Under the pieces are notes generated by a model that made no database searches, was not told where the DNA came from, and worked only from the letters and a program-made list of their open reading frames with translations. A stretch of DNA of 64,000 nucleotides from the NCBI GenBank assembly GCA_028673005.1, contig CM054116.1:25335840-25399839 (forward strand), written 5' to 3'. A program made the position numbers and the translations under genes. The DNA is from Tanypteryx hageni (taxonomy: Eukaryota; Arthropoda; Insecta; Odonata; Petaluridae). Below, piece after piece: positions 36,245-47,880 of the stretch (position 1 is its first letter; every line of letters starts with the position of its first letter).

Positions 36245-38063
36245 TTAATAATTCCTAATAGTGAAATGCTCAGCAATTAATGCCCTCCTCACACGTTGGC
36301 CTTCAGCAAGGCGAGCTCGGCCTTCAAGGGGTTCTTCTGGGTTCATCACATTGAAGGCTGGATCTTCATCCCCTATTTCATCCACCTCCGCTAGGCGATA
36401 CTTGAGCCGCATATTGTGTAGCACGGCACAAGCTGTTACAATTTGCCCTGCTCTCCTAGGCTCATAGAGAAGTACCCTTTGGCGGGAAAGGCATCTCCAC
36501 GTAGCCTTCAGCACACCAAAAACCCTTTCTATCACTGACCGTGCCTTTGAGTGAGCCAGCGTGTACCTGTACTCAGGTGTTCTTGGCTCTGTATGTGGTA
36601 GTGGCGTCAGAATCCATGGCTCAATGGGATAACCAGAATCACCTTTATAAATAAAGTAAAGGTCTCAACATGACTAACAGTTTCATAGTCATTAATAAAT
36701 GTCTAACGTTCACCCGAAAATTATTTCAAGTACAAAACTAGGGACTCTTCATTTGTTCACCTAATTATATATTACTTTTTAATGAATGTACTCAGTTACT
36801 TCAACAAACACCCTAGCATATACATATACCTTCAATTTCCAACCTTATATATATAACATTTTTGGTGCACACCTTTTTTGTGAAAGCAGTGATCATGGAG
36901 AGCTTATCCAAAATACCCAAATTGAAAATTCAATAGAAAATGGATCAATTATGGTAGAATGCATGGTATAAAAGTATGAACCTATAACCTTTCCCTTAAG
37001 GCCTCACTCCTTCCACCATGGATATAGTAAATTAAGCAGCAATAAATGACAACCACTAAATAGGTAGGTTTATTAAATTTTAGAATTCTGAGGGGTGGTG
37101 ACAGTAACAGAGGGAATAAATTTATAGTCCTTTAAAGGTGTTGCAACTGCCTACCCAGAAGCCAGGTTAATCTCTCTACCCTGCCATGCCACAGCTCCAT
37201 TATAGCCCTTGCTGGACTTTGCAGCCATATCCCAGCATCATGCCGTGACCCCGGGAATTTGGTACAAACATTGTAAATCCTCATGTCAGCTCCACAAATC
37301 TAACATTTCAACGAAAAGGCAGTCATGAGACAATGGTCTAGATTTTCAGAAATATGGGTGAAGCTCCCTAAAATATTCCTCAAGAATATTTTCGGTAATG
37401 GATTATTTTTTTAGTTATGTTTATACTTACCATCTGAACATTCAGGGAATGGTAATGGTGGCGGTTGACATAGGCATCTTCATGCTGCTTAGGAGCTATG
37501 ACAGCTACATGTGTGCAGTCTATTGCTGCCATGGCACCAGGGAAGGGGTTGGTCCCTAAACTAAATGTTCTTTTTGCAGCAATTCTCTCTGCTTGCGTGG
37601 CAGGAAATTTAACCCACTGCCTAACCAAGTGGCGGTTTATCGCCCAGATGACATGCTTCAAAATTTTAGAAATGCCTGACTGGCACACTGATATTAAAAA
37701 CTCCTGGCCCACAGATCTCTGATAGGAGCCCGTTGCAAAAAATCTGAGAGCACAAATGACAAATTGAAAATATTGCACAGAGTTCCATAACAAATGGTTA
37801 TGACAAAGAAACCAAAATTTGATAAATGCCTGCAACTCCACTGACAGCCCGTGAGACCGTTCCCTTGTTAGGTGGGGTCTCAGAGCATCACTCAGGTCGT
37901 GAGCCATCTCCCTCGACACCCTGAACAGCACCCGAAATTGCTCCTCCTCCAGAGCAAAGGGATCCATGGAGTCTCTAAGTCTCCTCCTCTGTACTCTCAT
38001 GACATCAACATGTTCGATGTACTCCTCCGCAATAACATCAATAGCAAGCAATGCTAGGGCCAT
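36245..38063 (-). CDS. HARBI1-type DDE transposase, 3 exons
   Basis: Exons on the minus strand are 38063-37431, 37299-37155 and 36642-36245, joined with GT..AG introns in frame to give 391 codons plus stop. The DDE residues are D182 (MAAIDCTH), D232 (PGSRHDAGIW) and E298 (ARSVIERVFGVLK). The junction of exons 2 and 3 makes LLGDSGYPIEPW, the family's usual sequence, which supports the splice sites. The first 150 residues contain the helix-turn-helix region (LQAFIKF, ALRFFATGSYQ). Between these, about 20 extra residues (WFLCHNHLLWNSVQYFQFVI, from + strand about 37755-37815) are unusual for the family. An AATAAA signal lies just past the stop. The product should be a nuclear nuclease that excises this element and its deletion derivatives. 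It is a TE gene, not the host HARBI1. Confidence 0.92.
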
Positions 38064-38929
38064 TGTTATAGAGCTGTTTTTGGAACAAGTGCAATGTTAT
38101 ATGACTAAATACTATGTGAACTACCCCATCCACGATTACCCATCAATATATGGTATTTCAGTTGTTCACAGTGCTGACAGAAAATATACTAGCACTCATT
38201 CCCTCGAAATTCCTAAGAAAATATCATTCACCAATCCATTGACTTGCCGTGCATAAAACTAATCAACATCACATAATTCAGTATTATCAAGAAAAAATCA
38301 AAGAATAAAAGCACCATGCGATAACATCAACTTGTTTAACTACCTCCACCCAAGATGTTATAAGAGATACTTAGTTTGACACGAAAACGTATTTAATTAT
38401 ATCAATATTTCCGAATTGTGATAGACCCAAACACACACATATATAGTATTTTACTATAAGTAATACTGAAGATAATATCTTAACAGCGTCAAAGCATGGA
38501 AATAAGAACTTCTTAATTATCAGAATTGTCTGAATATTATTCAGTATATCGCTAAATATCCGTATTAATATCACTTTAAATAACATATACAACAAAGCGT
38601 AACGTTACCGTCTCTATGCCTTATAAGCGACTAAATGAAATAGCAATTAGTTAAACGAAGATTGAATATTTTCCGTTCTGAAATAATAAGCAAAAGGTTT
38701 TATGAATTACAAAAGAAGAAATACGCCACTGAAGACTGAAATAAGCTCGTATGAAGAAATATAAATATATATGTGATGTGCGCCATCTTTCTCTCTACCT
38801 TCTAGCACTTTATCATAACGCAGCTTAGGTCGAAAGATTTGTGGTAGCGCTAAGAATCGCGTTATCATAAAGAGATCGCTTCCGTAGCGCGAAAATTTAA
38901 AGAACGGTGATCGCCATGTCGTTATCCGT

Positions 38930-38988
38930 CGCGTTATGGTAGCGATAACGATAACGCCAGCGCGTTATAAAGATCCGTGATCGCGCCC
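38930..38988 (-). repeat. Harbinger right terminal inverted repeat
   Basis: On the complement it reads GGGCGCGATCACGGATCTTT, then an AACGCGCTGG-containing spacer, then TATCGCTACCATAACGCG. The first twenty bases are identical to the left end. Confidence 0.85.
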
Positions 38989-39259
38989 CTGGTTGTAGGA
39001 TTCCTTTTTGGTGTACGTCGTTATCGTATAAGCGAGTTCGACATCTATTAAGGAACATATGCTTTTGGGATAATTGCAAGGAAGGTAAGATTCTGTACTT
39101 ACTAAGTAAAAGTTTTGGATTATACTTTTTCGGTCGTTGTGTTACTCAATAATAAAACTGAATATAAAAAGTTTCGTATCTGAATAGTTAACCCTTTAAT
39201 TCTGTAACAACCTCATTTTAATTTTTATCATTTTCACCAAATCAATGGTTCAAATAAGA

Positions 39260-39540
39260 AACCATGCCTAAAAGAAAGATTATTTTCAGATTTAAATAAG
39301 ATCAATTACAAACGAATGGTTCTCACCAGAGCAGCAGAAAATATCGATCAAAGAAATAAAAGACTTGAAGAGCAAAGAGTGAAGCAGGCGAACGTCAGAG
39401 CAACAGTAACTACTGACCAAAGGAATTTAAGACATAAATAAGAAAAACTGAGACATGCGAGTGCAAGAGCAAAAGAAACTATCGACCAAAGAGATTTACG
39501 ACTTTGAGAGCAAAGAATGTGAAAGATATCACAGAAGACA
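39260..39540 (+). pseudogene. Coding relic with Arg/Glu-rich repeats, possibly Helitron-like
   Basis: Plus-strand readings give RAAENIDQRNKRLEEQRVKQ then RATVTTDQRNLRHK, and after a stop a similar RASAKETIDQRDLRL-like unit. Repeats of the type R..E...QR..RL are seen before the helicase region in Helitron-like proteins, but no Rep or helicase motif is present. The identification is tentative. Confidence 0.3.
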
Positions 39541-40430
39541 CAATAAGAAAACTTCTATAACAACTCTTTAATTTCAACCAAAATATAATCTTTAACTTCT
39601 TCCTCCCTTAAATACCTATATATGTACACTTTGCTTTCTCTTCAACTGAACATTTGTATACATCAATTAAGCCAATTATACTTATTAGGTTACAATAACA
39701 CTTTCCATGTCATACCAACACACTTTTTATCGCCAAATTCAATTTCAAGGTCGGGAAACTCATTTTGTTTCGTTGGTATGCCTTTAAAATATTCACCTGA
39801 CAAAATACACCCAAAAAATAAACCTTTGCATGGGATAACTTATGGTTAAGCTAAATTTGACTATATTTTTAAACGTGTTTCCATCTGTTGAATCCCTAGA
39901 GTTTGCAATTCCTGCCCAAGGTATAATGTTTTTGAGATTCATGACCACGTAGTATGATGAAGTTTCTTCCACTGGAAATCAACTAGCATGAAATAACTAT
40001 ATATTAAAAATTATTCCATCGATTATTTATTATGATTATTTGATAAAAAATACAGTCGCCAAATTAGTCGATAAAGGATGCGTGAAAATTTGATTTATTT
40101 AGGCAAAAGATGGGAAGACAAGAAATATCGCATACCATTAAGCATTTAACTCGGTTTTATTTTCAAATCTTACCCAATATTTTTTGTCTTGGCTTAAAAA
40201 CACGAACAACGCCGGGTACATTCAGTTAGCATAGAAGTATTTTGAAAAGTGTGTTTGTTCCGTATAAAGTCATATGTCAGTTACAAGATTTTGCATAAAC
40301 AATCTTGCTGCTTAAACTAGCTGAATACACTACTTTTTAGACCGGAATATGCTGGGTGAAATATTTTAATAATTATTTTTGTTTTCCAATTGAATAACAC
40401 AATAAGCACACAGCAAGTTTGTTTCTTTTT
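39541..40430. other. No gene recognised; left end of the Tigger element not found
   Basis: AT-rich. The inverted partner of the Tigger right end (a GGGGAGAGCGGGGTAATT-like sequence) was sought upstream of 40434 and not seen, so the left end is lost or very decayed. Confidence 0.45.
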
Positions 40431-40433
40431 CAT

Positions 40434-40971
40434 ATGGTTAAACACTACAAGAAAGAGGACGCTCGACTTCAGTGGAGTACAAACACGGTGTGTTTTAGAG
40501 GAAAACCTGTCTCTCATTGGAGCTGCTTCACTATATAATGTTCCATACACAAGATTTTTAAAAAAGAGTCAACGGAAAAGGAATCAGCAGATGGGATTGT
40601 CAGATCTCGTAAAAGTGCAGAAATTCCAAGGAATAGGTCACCCTAAAGTGTTCACAAAAGAGATTGAAGTATCCTTGGCCGATCCGGTTAGGTTTATAGA
40701 AGAACGCAGATTTGGAGTAACACCTTCAGAATTACGTATGGCCGCCTACAAATACGCTAAGGAAAATGGTATTTCTCATCCATGGTCTGAAGAACAAAAA
40801 ATGGCAGGAAAGAACTGGTACCAAGGGTTTGTAAAAAGGAACCACCTAAATCTGCGTAAACCTAAAGGTCTATCACGAGCGAGAGCATCTGATCTGGATA
40901 AAGAAGCGACGACTACTTATTTTAATTTGCTCAATGAACTCTTGACAGAATTCTCTCTTTATGACAAACCA

Positions 40972-41041
<70 letters not shown>

Positions 41042-42251
41042 CATGGATGAAAGTGAGCTTACTCACAGCAATAGGTCTCTGAAGAATCTGGAAGAAAAAG
41101 GCAAAAAAGAGGTCTCTAACCAGCGTTTAAAGTGGAGAAAATATCACAGTCGTGGCATGCTGCAACGCTGTTGGGACTAACATCCCGCCACTGGTTATTT
41201 TTAAGGGAGCGCGGTAACGCCCAGAGTTTAAAGACAATCTTCCGCACGGATCCGCCGTTTGTCTTAGTGAAAGTAGATATATTAATTAATGTGTTTCTGT
41301 GCTGGCTCCAGCACTTTAAAGCTAACCGGGTTTTCGGAAAAGTTTTTTTGATTCTGGATGGGCATAGCTGTCACGCTTCTCTTCATTGTTTGGAGTTTTG
41401 TAGGGACCAAGATATAGAATTGTTATGCTTACCTCGCCACACAACACATGTCCTGCAGCCGCTTGATCGGTGTGTTTTCAAATCTCTGTAAGCAAATTAC
41501 CATCGGGAAGCTACATCATGGTTGCACAGAAACCCAGGTTCAAATATTACAAAAATACAATTTGCAGCCTTGTTCAATGGGGCCAGGAAGCGTACAGCAG
41601 CTGTAGGCTTAGCTGTTAATGATTTCTCGTGCACAGGTATATTTCCATTTCGTCCTCATGTTATCGACGAATCGCACTTCTCTCTTTCTCCAATATATTT
41701 TCAACTGCGGTGCAAAGTGTTCAAAATCTGAAGGCGACAAGAGTAAAAAAGAACAAGCCTACACTTCTGATAATGTCCCCAGTACTTCTAAGTCACCTCA
41801 AACGCCTCTGAAATCAACGTCTTACCTTTTAAAAAGTAGAGAAATTCTTTCTATCCCCGCAAAGGTAATTAGGAAAACTACGGCACGACAGAAACATTTG
41901 GCTACTCGTTCGACCACACCAGAAAATATCTCAGCGTTGAATGCTAAAACAGCGCTAGGCTTCAAGAAAAAAGGCCAAAATAAATTCCTCACATCTAAAA
42001 AAAAACCCTGAAAAAGGAGAATAAACGTAAGCTCTCTCTTCCCAAGCCGTTTTCCAGTGCAGAGGAAAGGAGCAGTGGGGCTAGTGATGAAGAGGAGGGT
42101 CAATAGGGGGTTTCTGTCAGCTGATCTACTATTTTTTAAAAATAGCCTGTTAAAGGTGACTGGATATAGTGCCAGAAATCCGAAGTGTGGTTTCATAAGA
42201 TATGTGTGTGCTGAAGGGAAAAAACAGTTCACTTGTGGACGTTGCTTGTAA
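40434..42251 (+). pseudogene. Tigger/pogo-type transposase, broken
   Basis: From ATG 40434 the protein starts with MVKHYKKEDARLQWSTNT, then a small deletion or frameshift, then a psq/CENP-B HTH region (GAASLYNVPYTRFLKK) and the second HTH_Tnp_Tc5 domain (FIEERRFGVTPSELRMAAYK, then KNWYQGFVKRN). The DDE core follows in pieces: NMDES at about 41042, VFLILDGHSCH at about 41345-41378, and HVLQPLDRCVF at about 41449-41481. A C-terminal Cys-rich zinc-finger-like end is damaged (ending CAEGKKQFTCGRC). Several frameshifts and an (AT)33 array break it. The order and the DD..D spacing place it in the Tigger/pogo group. Confidence 0.9.
40976..41041 (+). repeat. (AT)33 microsatellite inside the Tigger transposase
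   Basis: Sixty-six bases of perfect AT repeat. It sits exactly between the codons for VHI and NMDES, where the ancestral text would read CATATATAACATGGAT. Confidence 0.95.
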
Positions 42252-42401
42252 AGACATTTAAAAGTATAAATTAGTGTTATCCGAATTGCCCCATCTAGTT
42301 ATCCAGTTATTCAATAGTCCAGAAAAACATGTTTAGATACGTTTTTATGCATTCTCTTTTTTGTGTATTAAAGCAATACATTTAGCTATCAGCTGATATA
42401 T

Positions 42402-42480
42402 TAATAAAGTAGTTTATTAGTGCTCTTATTTTTTAAATTGCATTTAAGTGTGAAATTATCCAAATTACCCCGCTCTCCCC
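42402..42480 (+). mobile_element. Tigger right terminus with poly(A) signal
   Basis: An AATAAA at about 42402 is followed by ATTATCCAAATTACCCCGCTCTCCCC, whose complement GGGGAGAGCGGGGTAATTTGG is the usual Tigger-type end. The next two bases are TA (42481-42482), the target duplication of this superfamily. Confidence 0.65.
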
Positions 42481-42482
42481 TA

Positions 42483-43250
42483 TGGTTAGTTCTCGACTTT
42501 CAAACTCTTCGGACGCTTTGGTATGTCTCATAAATTGACGAAGATTTTACATGTGCGAGAATTTTAGTCTTCTGCTTTAGGAAATCATTCGCCCCTGTCC
42601 CAGGATCATGGATAAAAATCAGTAGTTAGTCATAGTAGTAACAAAGGTGGACGATTTACAACCTGAAGCTGCGTATTTTAAATTATGAAAAAAATTATTA
42701 CTGTGTGAGTCGTGATTTTTATAAGGTATACGTTTAGGCTGCTACAAAATCTACTATTCTACTATTTAAAAATATATATTCCGTATTGTTCTCTTTAAAT
42801 GGGCCCCATGGCTTTAATTCCTCCAAGTTAAATGAGTTGTTTGAAATGAAAAATCATTCGTTCATATATTCTATTAAAATAATTACTGTTCTCTTTAAGG
42901 TAATATCAATTTTAGGTTTATATTAGAGAGATCTAAATTAAAGTTTCCAAAAAATAAAGTACGCAGAAGAATTAAAACTAAGAATAATGATATAAATAAA
43001 AGGAGGGCAAAAATAGTTTCAAATAGCTGGTTCAAAATGTTTGGTCTGCAAAAGAGAGATAATAGCAAAAGGAAAGAAGAGGACGAGCAAGCGAGACAAA
43101 TTTCTCAATATAATTGGAATCTTAAAAATATTCTGCAATGTAATATTCTCAGGGCCTAAAATATTCCTTTAAACTGAGGGTAGAAATTAATAGTGAGAAC
43201 ATTTACTCAAATTTAAATTGAAATTCCAGTCACTCGGATACCTTTCGTCA
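42483..43250. other. Intergenic DNA, no gene recognised
   Basis: AT-rich, with stops in all frames. Confidence 0.5.
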
Positions 43251-43339
43251 CCTTGTCTATATTCTCACGATTGATAAACCCTTCACTGCAAACTGCGCTA
43301 ATTGTCTCCCTTTTGCCGACGCATTCCACGCTTTTTAAT

Positions 43340-43975
43340 TCGGGATCACTCCGTCTCAACCTCTCATTCCTCCTCCCCCGTTCCCCTTTCTCCATCCATC
43401 TGCAAACACCTTGGTTGGGCGGCCTCCTTCCTCCTTTCGCCCCCTCCCTTCCCTCTAATGTCTCCCCCACCCCTCCCCCTTCTCCCCTCCTCCTTTCCTC
43501 CAACCCCTCCCCGTCATCGCCTCATTACGACTCATCCTTTCACGGAATCATTTCAAGTGGAATAACTCGTTCTTCATTGTTTTCGCTGGTCCAATTTAAA
43601 CTTTTAAGTCACATCACAAAAGTTGATCTGGTTCTTTTTGTCTGCCGAGAGTTGATTATCTCCCCAAGGGGGAAACTAACTCCCTCTTCCTCTCTCTTAC
43701 CACTCTCCATCCATCCCTTGCCTCCATCTTACTCCACTTGCTCATTTCATTTCTTTCCTCCTGTTTTCCCTCCCTCCCTTTCTGTCGTTCCTACAGTTTT
43801 TTCTATCAGTTTCTTTCACTCTCTCTCTCTTTACCATTCTATCCTGCTCTTTTTTCGTTCCTCCACTCCCTTCTTCTCTTCTTCCACCTCCTCCTCCTCC
43901 CGTGTCTCCGCCTCCCATTTGTCGTTTAAGCTCGGTTGATTCCCTCTCTCCCTCGCCTCTTCACACGGTCCTTGG
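43340..43975 (+). repeat. Pyrimidine-rich tracts
   Basis: About 43360-43545 and 43680-43965 are nearly all C and T, separated by ordinary sequence. The 228-codon frame across them (43253-43939) is Ser/Pro/Leu/Phe-rich and is best read as low-complexity translation. Confidence 0.75.
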
Positions 43976-46590
43976 AAATTGAGTTAGTTCTCAAATTCAT
44001 TATTTAGTTGGATGCTTCGTAGCTCGTCCAAGAAACAAGTCGGATATTAAATTTCCAATGTTTCGGAGCAGCGTGGGAGGGTTCGAGGGAGGGAAGAGAG
44101 GGGGGTTGAGAGGGGGCGAATAAAAAAAGGTCTTTGTGAAAAACGCGCGTTTAATTTTTCTAGATTGTTTCGCATTTCCTCGCTGTATGTCGAACCTTAT
44201 GAATAACTTTTACCTCTGTGGAGGTTCATAGCATTCATTAACTTTGTGCCACTTTATCCGCCCTCGTTTTTCAATTAACGCCGACGTATAAAAGGCAAAA
44301 CTCCATTTGCCATCTGGATTGGTTTCAATTAAGGAGCGCGAAAAATTCACTCTCTGCTCATCCGTGCATGTTTCCCAACTTTGTTTAAGTCTCCTTGATT
44401 AATTGCGCACGGTCATTGTTAGAATTTTATTTCTTGTCTGTCCTTGCTGACAGAAATATGTCTCTTCCGACCATTTCCAAGAATATCAATCAAGAGGACA
44501 AATTAGAAGTCAATAAAAACTATTTTTTAGTACAGTCACTAACGTTTAACACAACTGATGTTCGGGTTCTTACGTCTTTACGCATAATAATTGCATCAAG
44601 CCTCTCTCGAATGAACACTTTTTGATTTAAAAAGAATAGTTATATGCACAAGAAAGATAATAGAAAGGATATTTGTCGTTCATGATTGTTTGCGGTTAAG
44701 AATTTTAGTTATTATAGGCTTAGGGACTTATCATATAGTCACCACGAGTTTCAAACGGCGGGCCGATTGGTGTTCTATTTGAAATTTATGACATATAAGA
44801 GAAAAACGATTCCTATAAAATTAATAAATATGGCATTTTGCTTTATGAAATTAATATTATTGGTGCAACATAACTAGATATTGGCTGCCCAAAATTCTCA
44901 CGTTTAACAATTAAACCATTTAATATTAAAAGAATTTTTTGAAGAAAATAAAGTCTTTTAAGTAAACCATGACACTGCATGTTACTAAACTCACTTAGTT
45001 GCCACGGATGCAAATTAGGATTCTCGCTTTCAGTTCTGTCCCATACCTTTATATCTTCATGCCAATGTCGGTCTTCGTTGCTCTCTGCCACTTTTTCATC
45101 ATTTATCGCTCTTCTGTGCCTTTCTATCGAGTCTTCCTCCTCCCAATCTCTCTTCCTTTTCCCCTCCGACGCTATTTCTGTACATCCTTTTTCTCCCATG
45201 CTTTCCCTCCTTCCATGATTTTCCTTCCTCTCCGTCAATTTCTATATTCTCTTCTTCGTCATTCGTGCCTCTCTATGTATGGCCAAAATTTGACCGTCCT
45301 GTTGACATTTTGCCGTTTTCCTGACGCCGCCGTCCCCCTGGTCTTTCCTTTTGCCCTTCCGCGTCATTTCTCCGAGACGAGGATTTATTTTCGGCCGGCG
45401 AGTGAGCGGCTTTCACTTACCGCGCTTAAACCGTGGGAAACATCTCTTTATGAAGACTCATCGTGTCTAAATGCTTACGCTGCCTAATTTATAGCAAACG
45501 AAGGATCATTTTAATTTTGGGTCTATTCGCTTTTTTATGTGATTAAATAGACGGAAAAGACGGAGATACAAATGCGTTTACCACCTACAGAGAAAATCTG
45601 AAAATTTTCGGTCATGTCAGCCAGGTTAAAATTCAAATAAAAATTGGGCGTATTAAAGAATGTGAGTCCAAGGTTAAGGACCAAAATATAGAATATTAAT
45701 GGAATGCTTGAAAAGACAGAAATCCGATGAATGAAAGTGCAATTTGTGGAAATTTTAAAATAAGGTCTTGAATTCAAGAACAAGCACTTAAAAATCAAAA
45801 GGTTAAAAAAGTACTTATCTCCGGTGTCTCCAATAGCCACAACAATGTTATGAAGAACAAAAAAATTGTTTTTCTTAACTTTTTTGTGACTATTTGAGAT
45901 ACCTGAGGTATATATATTTTTTGTTTGGTTTTTAAGTATTTGTTCTTGAAATTTTCAGCAATATGACGAGCTCGATAATTCTCTGTTGAATTAAGATCGT
46001 GAATATTTGAGAAGTTCAATTGATAAAGGAAATAGACATTGACTGGTTTATCCTTGTCGTGGTAAGATTTTAAGAATTTCCTCGGACCTTGCACCCCCAC
46101 CGAAAAATTTCATCTGTCGATGTTTTGGAAATTATTTTTCGATTTCAAAGAATCCCTTAGAATTCCATTTTTTTCGATGAATTTCGAAAATATTACCACT
46201 CAAGCTTCCAACAACAAAATTTCGAGAGAATATTTTCGTAGGTACAAACGTTGACATTTTACTCAAAATCGTACACAAGATCTTGAATAAAATTTATTTT
46301 CTTCGAGATTCGCTCATCCGTTTCAATTCCTTCAATTAAACTTTACAAACATTGTCTGTGACCTGGAATTTTTTTTTAACGCTTCAAGTTAATTAAAAAT
46401 TCGACAAATACTCGTAGAATATTTATTTCATAATTTTTAACTGGGAATGTCCTTGAAATATTTGCAAGTTCCGCTTAAGCAATCGTAAAATTCAATTAAT
46501 GAATTTATAAATGTGTTTATTCGTTCATTTTAATTCACTTTCTATCTAGATATTTATTCGCAGAGTTGTAAATGAAATTTTTTTGGGTTG
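43976..46590. other. Intergenic DNA, no gene recognised
   Basis: AT-rich with a milder C/T-rich patch at about 45050-45260. Two minus frames at 45535-46100 (101 codons each) contain unremarkable Lys/Asn/Leu-rich sequence without a motif I can name. Confidence 0.45.
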
Positions 46591-46599
46591 GCTAACATT

Positions 46600-46966
46600 C
46601 ATGGCCGTCCCTAGGGTGGTGTGGGTCCTGGGGCGATCAGCACCTGCGGGGCCCCTTAACAATCTAAAATCATGAAGGAATAATTGGCGCACTAAAAATA
46701 TTTGTAAAATATATTGTATATTTTTAAATATGTAGGTATATTTTATTGTATAATTTAAATATACATATATTCCTTATTATGTTTGTTAAAATGAGAAATC
46801 TCATCTGGAGTTTATTAACAAAAACAAGTCTTTGTTAGGAAAACCAACAATAATTTGATCATTTACGCCTGAGTGTCGTCCACGGTTAGCAGAAATCTTC
46901 ATTTTGCTCCTTAGCGCGGGGCCGGGGGCGACCGCCCCGATTCGCCGTACCCTAGGGACGGCCCTG
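46600..46966. mobile_element. hAT miniature element (367 bp) with perfect target duplication
   Basis: The left end CATGGCCGTCCCTAGGG and the complement of the right end, CAGGGCCGTCCCTAGGG, differ at one base. CTAACATT is present unchanged on both sides (46592-46599 and 46967-46974). GC-rich GGGGCGATC/CGGGGCGGTCGCCC blocks lie just inside. The centre is AT-rich with no coding sequence. The intact duplication suggests a fairly recent insertion. Confidence 0.9.
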
Positions 46967-46974
46967 CTAACATT

Positions 46975-47630
46975 CGTAGATTGGACTGTCGAGTCAAGTT
47001 TAACAAAATAGATTTCTAGAATAATGTGCTATTTCTTCAGCTAATTCTTTCAAGGTCGATTTCGACCCGTTTCAACTTTTGAGTTGTGCACCTCTGATCT
47101 AATACGTATCCTCAAGTTCGTTAGATATTGCGATCTGAGGGATAACACTACGAATGGTTCTTGATTCTTGGAATCATATGCTCGCTATGACCATAACTAC
47201 GCTAATTATTGCGTCATTGAAACCGGAGCAGGCAAAGGACTTTTTTCCCGGGAAGTAGTGGATCCAGTCCATCCAGTCTCATCGAAGTCTCGTTCCACCA
47301 ACCAGAGAAATCCAATCCTTAGAAACAAGACGGAATGACGGAGTATTTAAAACCAATCACGGGGCGAACGCGGCTTTTTGAGAGATACGAACAAAAAAAA
47401 ATAAAACCTTTAAAAAGGTTTTTGGGTGGACGAGCGGAGATTCTCCATTCAAAAGAAAAGTGTAGTGCGCGAATACTTCACAAATTCCACGAAAAAACAA
47501 AAGAAAAGTCCACTAATTGCCGTGGATACGCTTTGATTTCCTCCAAAGCATTAGCTTCAATCTGAAAGAGTGTTCCCATGGAGAACAAGAGATGGCGGGC
47601 TCTTCGTCTTTTGGTTAGCGCGCGGACCAA
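46975..47630. other. Intergenic DNA, no gene recognised
   Basis: No repeat ends or motifs. A frame of 76 codons (47335-47565) is Lys/Arg-rich without a recognised domain. Confidence 0.5.
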
Positions 47631-47639
47631 GAGTGGTAA

Positions 47640-47880
47640 ATTGAGGCGGCTCAGAGACTGGGAGGCGGTGGTGGAGGAGAGAGAGAGAGAGAGGAAGGGA
47701 AAGGCATGAAGACGGGGGAGAGAGAGAGAGGGGAGGGGAGCGGAGGTAGAAGTCGGGGGAGGGAGGATAATGGGAAAAAGAGAGTGGAAATGGGGTTGAG
47801 GCGCCGTCAGGTGGAATAGGGAGCGGACAGATAGGAGAGGGAGGCGTAGAACGGGAGGAGACGGGTGCATGCGAAAGGAA
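47640..47880 (+). repeat. Purine-rich tract
   Basis: G/A-rich for about 240 bases with GAGAGAGAGAG runs. The 140-codon minus frame over it is Ser/Pro/Leu-rich low complexity. Confidence 0.75.

Larger units (their letters stand above)
33238..38988. mobile_element. Intact-looking autonomous PIF/Harbinger transposon (5751 bp)
   Basis: The left end GGGCGCGATCACGGATCTTT (33238) is exactly repeated, inverted, at the right end (38969-38988). A further block with TATCGCTACCATAACGCG lies just inside both. The 3-bp duplication CTG flanks it (33235-33237 and 38989-38991), as usual for this superfamily. It carries the two genes the superfamily needs, in convergent order: a Myb/SANT-like protein and a HARBI1-type DDE transposase, their stop codons 74 bases apart. 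Neither shows a frameshift or nonsense codon once introns are removed. Subterminal TAGCG/CGTTATC motifs recur near both ends. Whether it is still mobile is not shown. Confidence 0.92.

Noticed and set aside
36245..38063. Host HARBI1 or another domesticated nuclease gene
   Set aside because: The gene is inside matching terminal inverted repeats with a target duplication and next to its Myb-like partner, so it belongs to the transposon.
40390..40433. Start of the Tigger protein at an upstream codon (MNNTIS...)
   Set aside because: Family proteins begin like MVKHYKK at 40434 in another frame. The upstream residues only precede a frameshifted region.
40317..40550. 77-codon minus-strand frame
   Set aside because: Antisense to the start of the Tigger transposase, with no motif.
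43253..43939. 228-codon plus-strand frame, the longest outside TEs after the hAT and Tigger pieces
   Set aside because: Mostly C/T-rich DNA giving Ser/Pro/Leu/Phe. No start context, motif or splice support.
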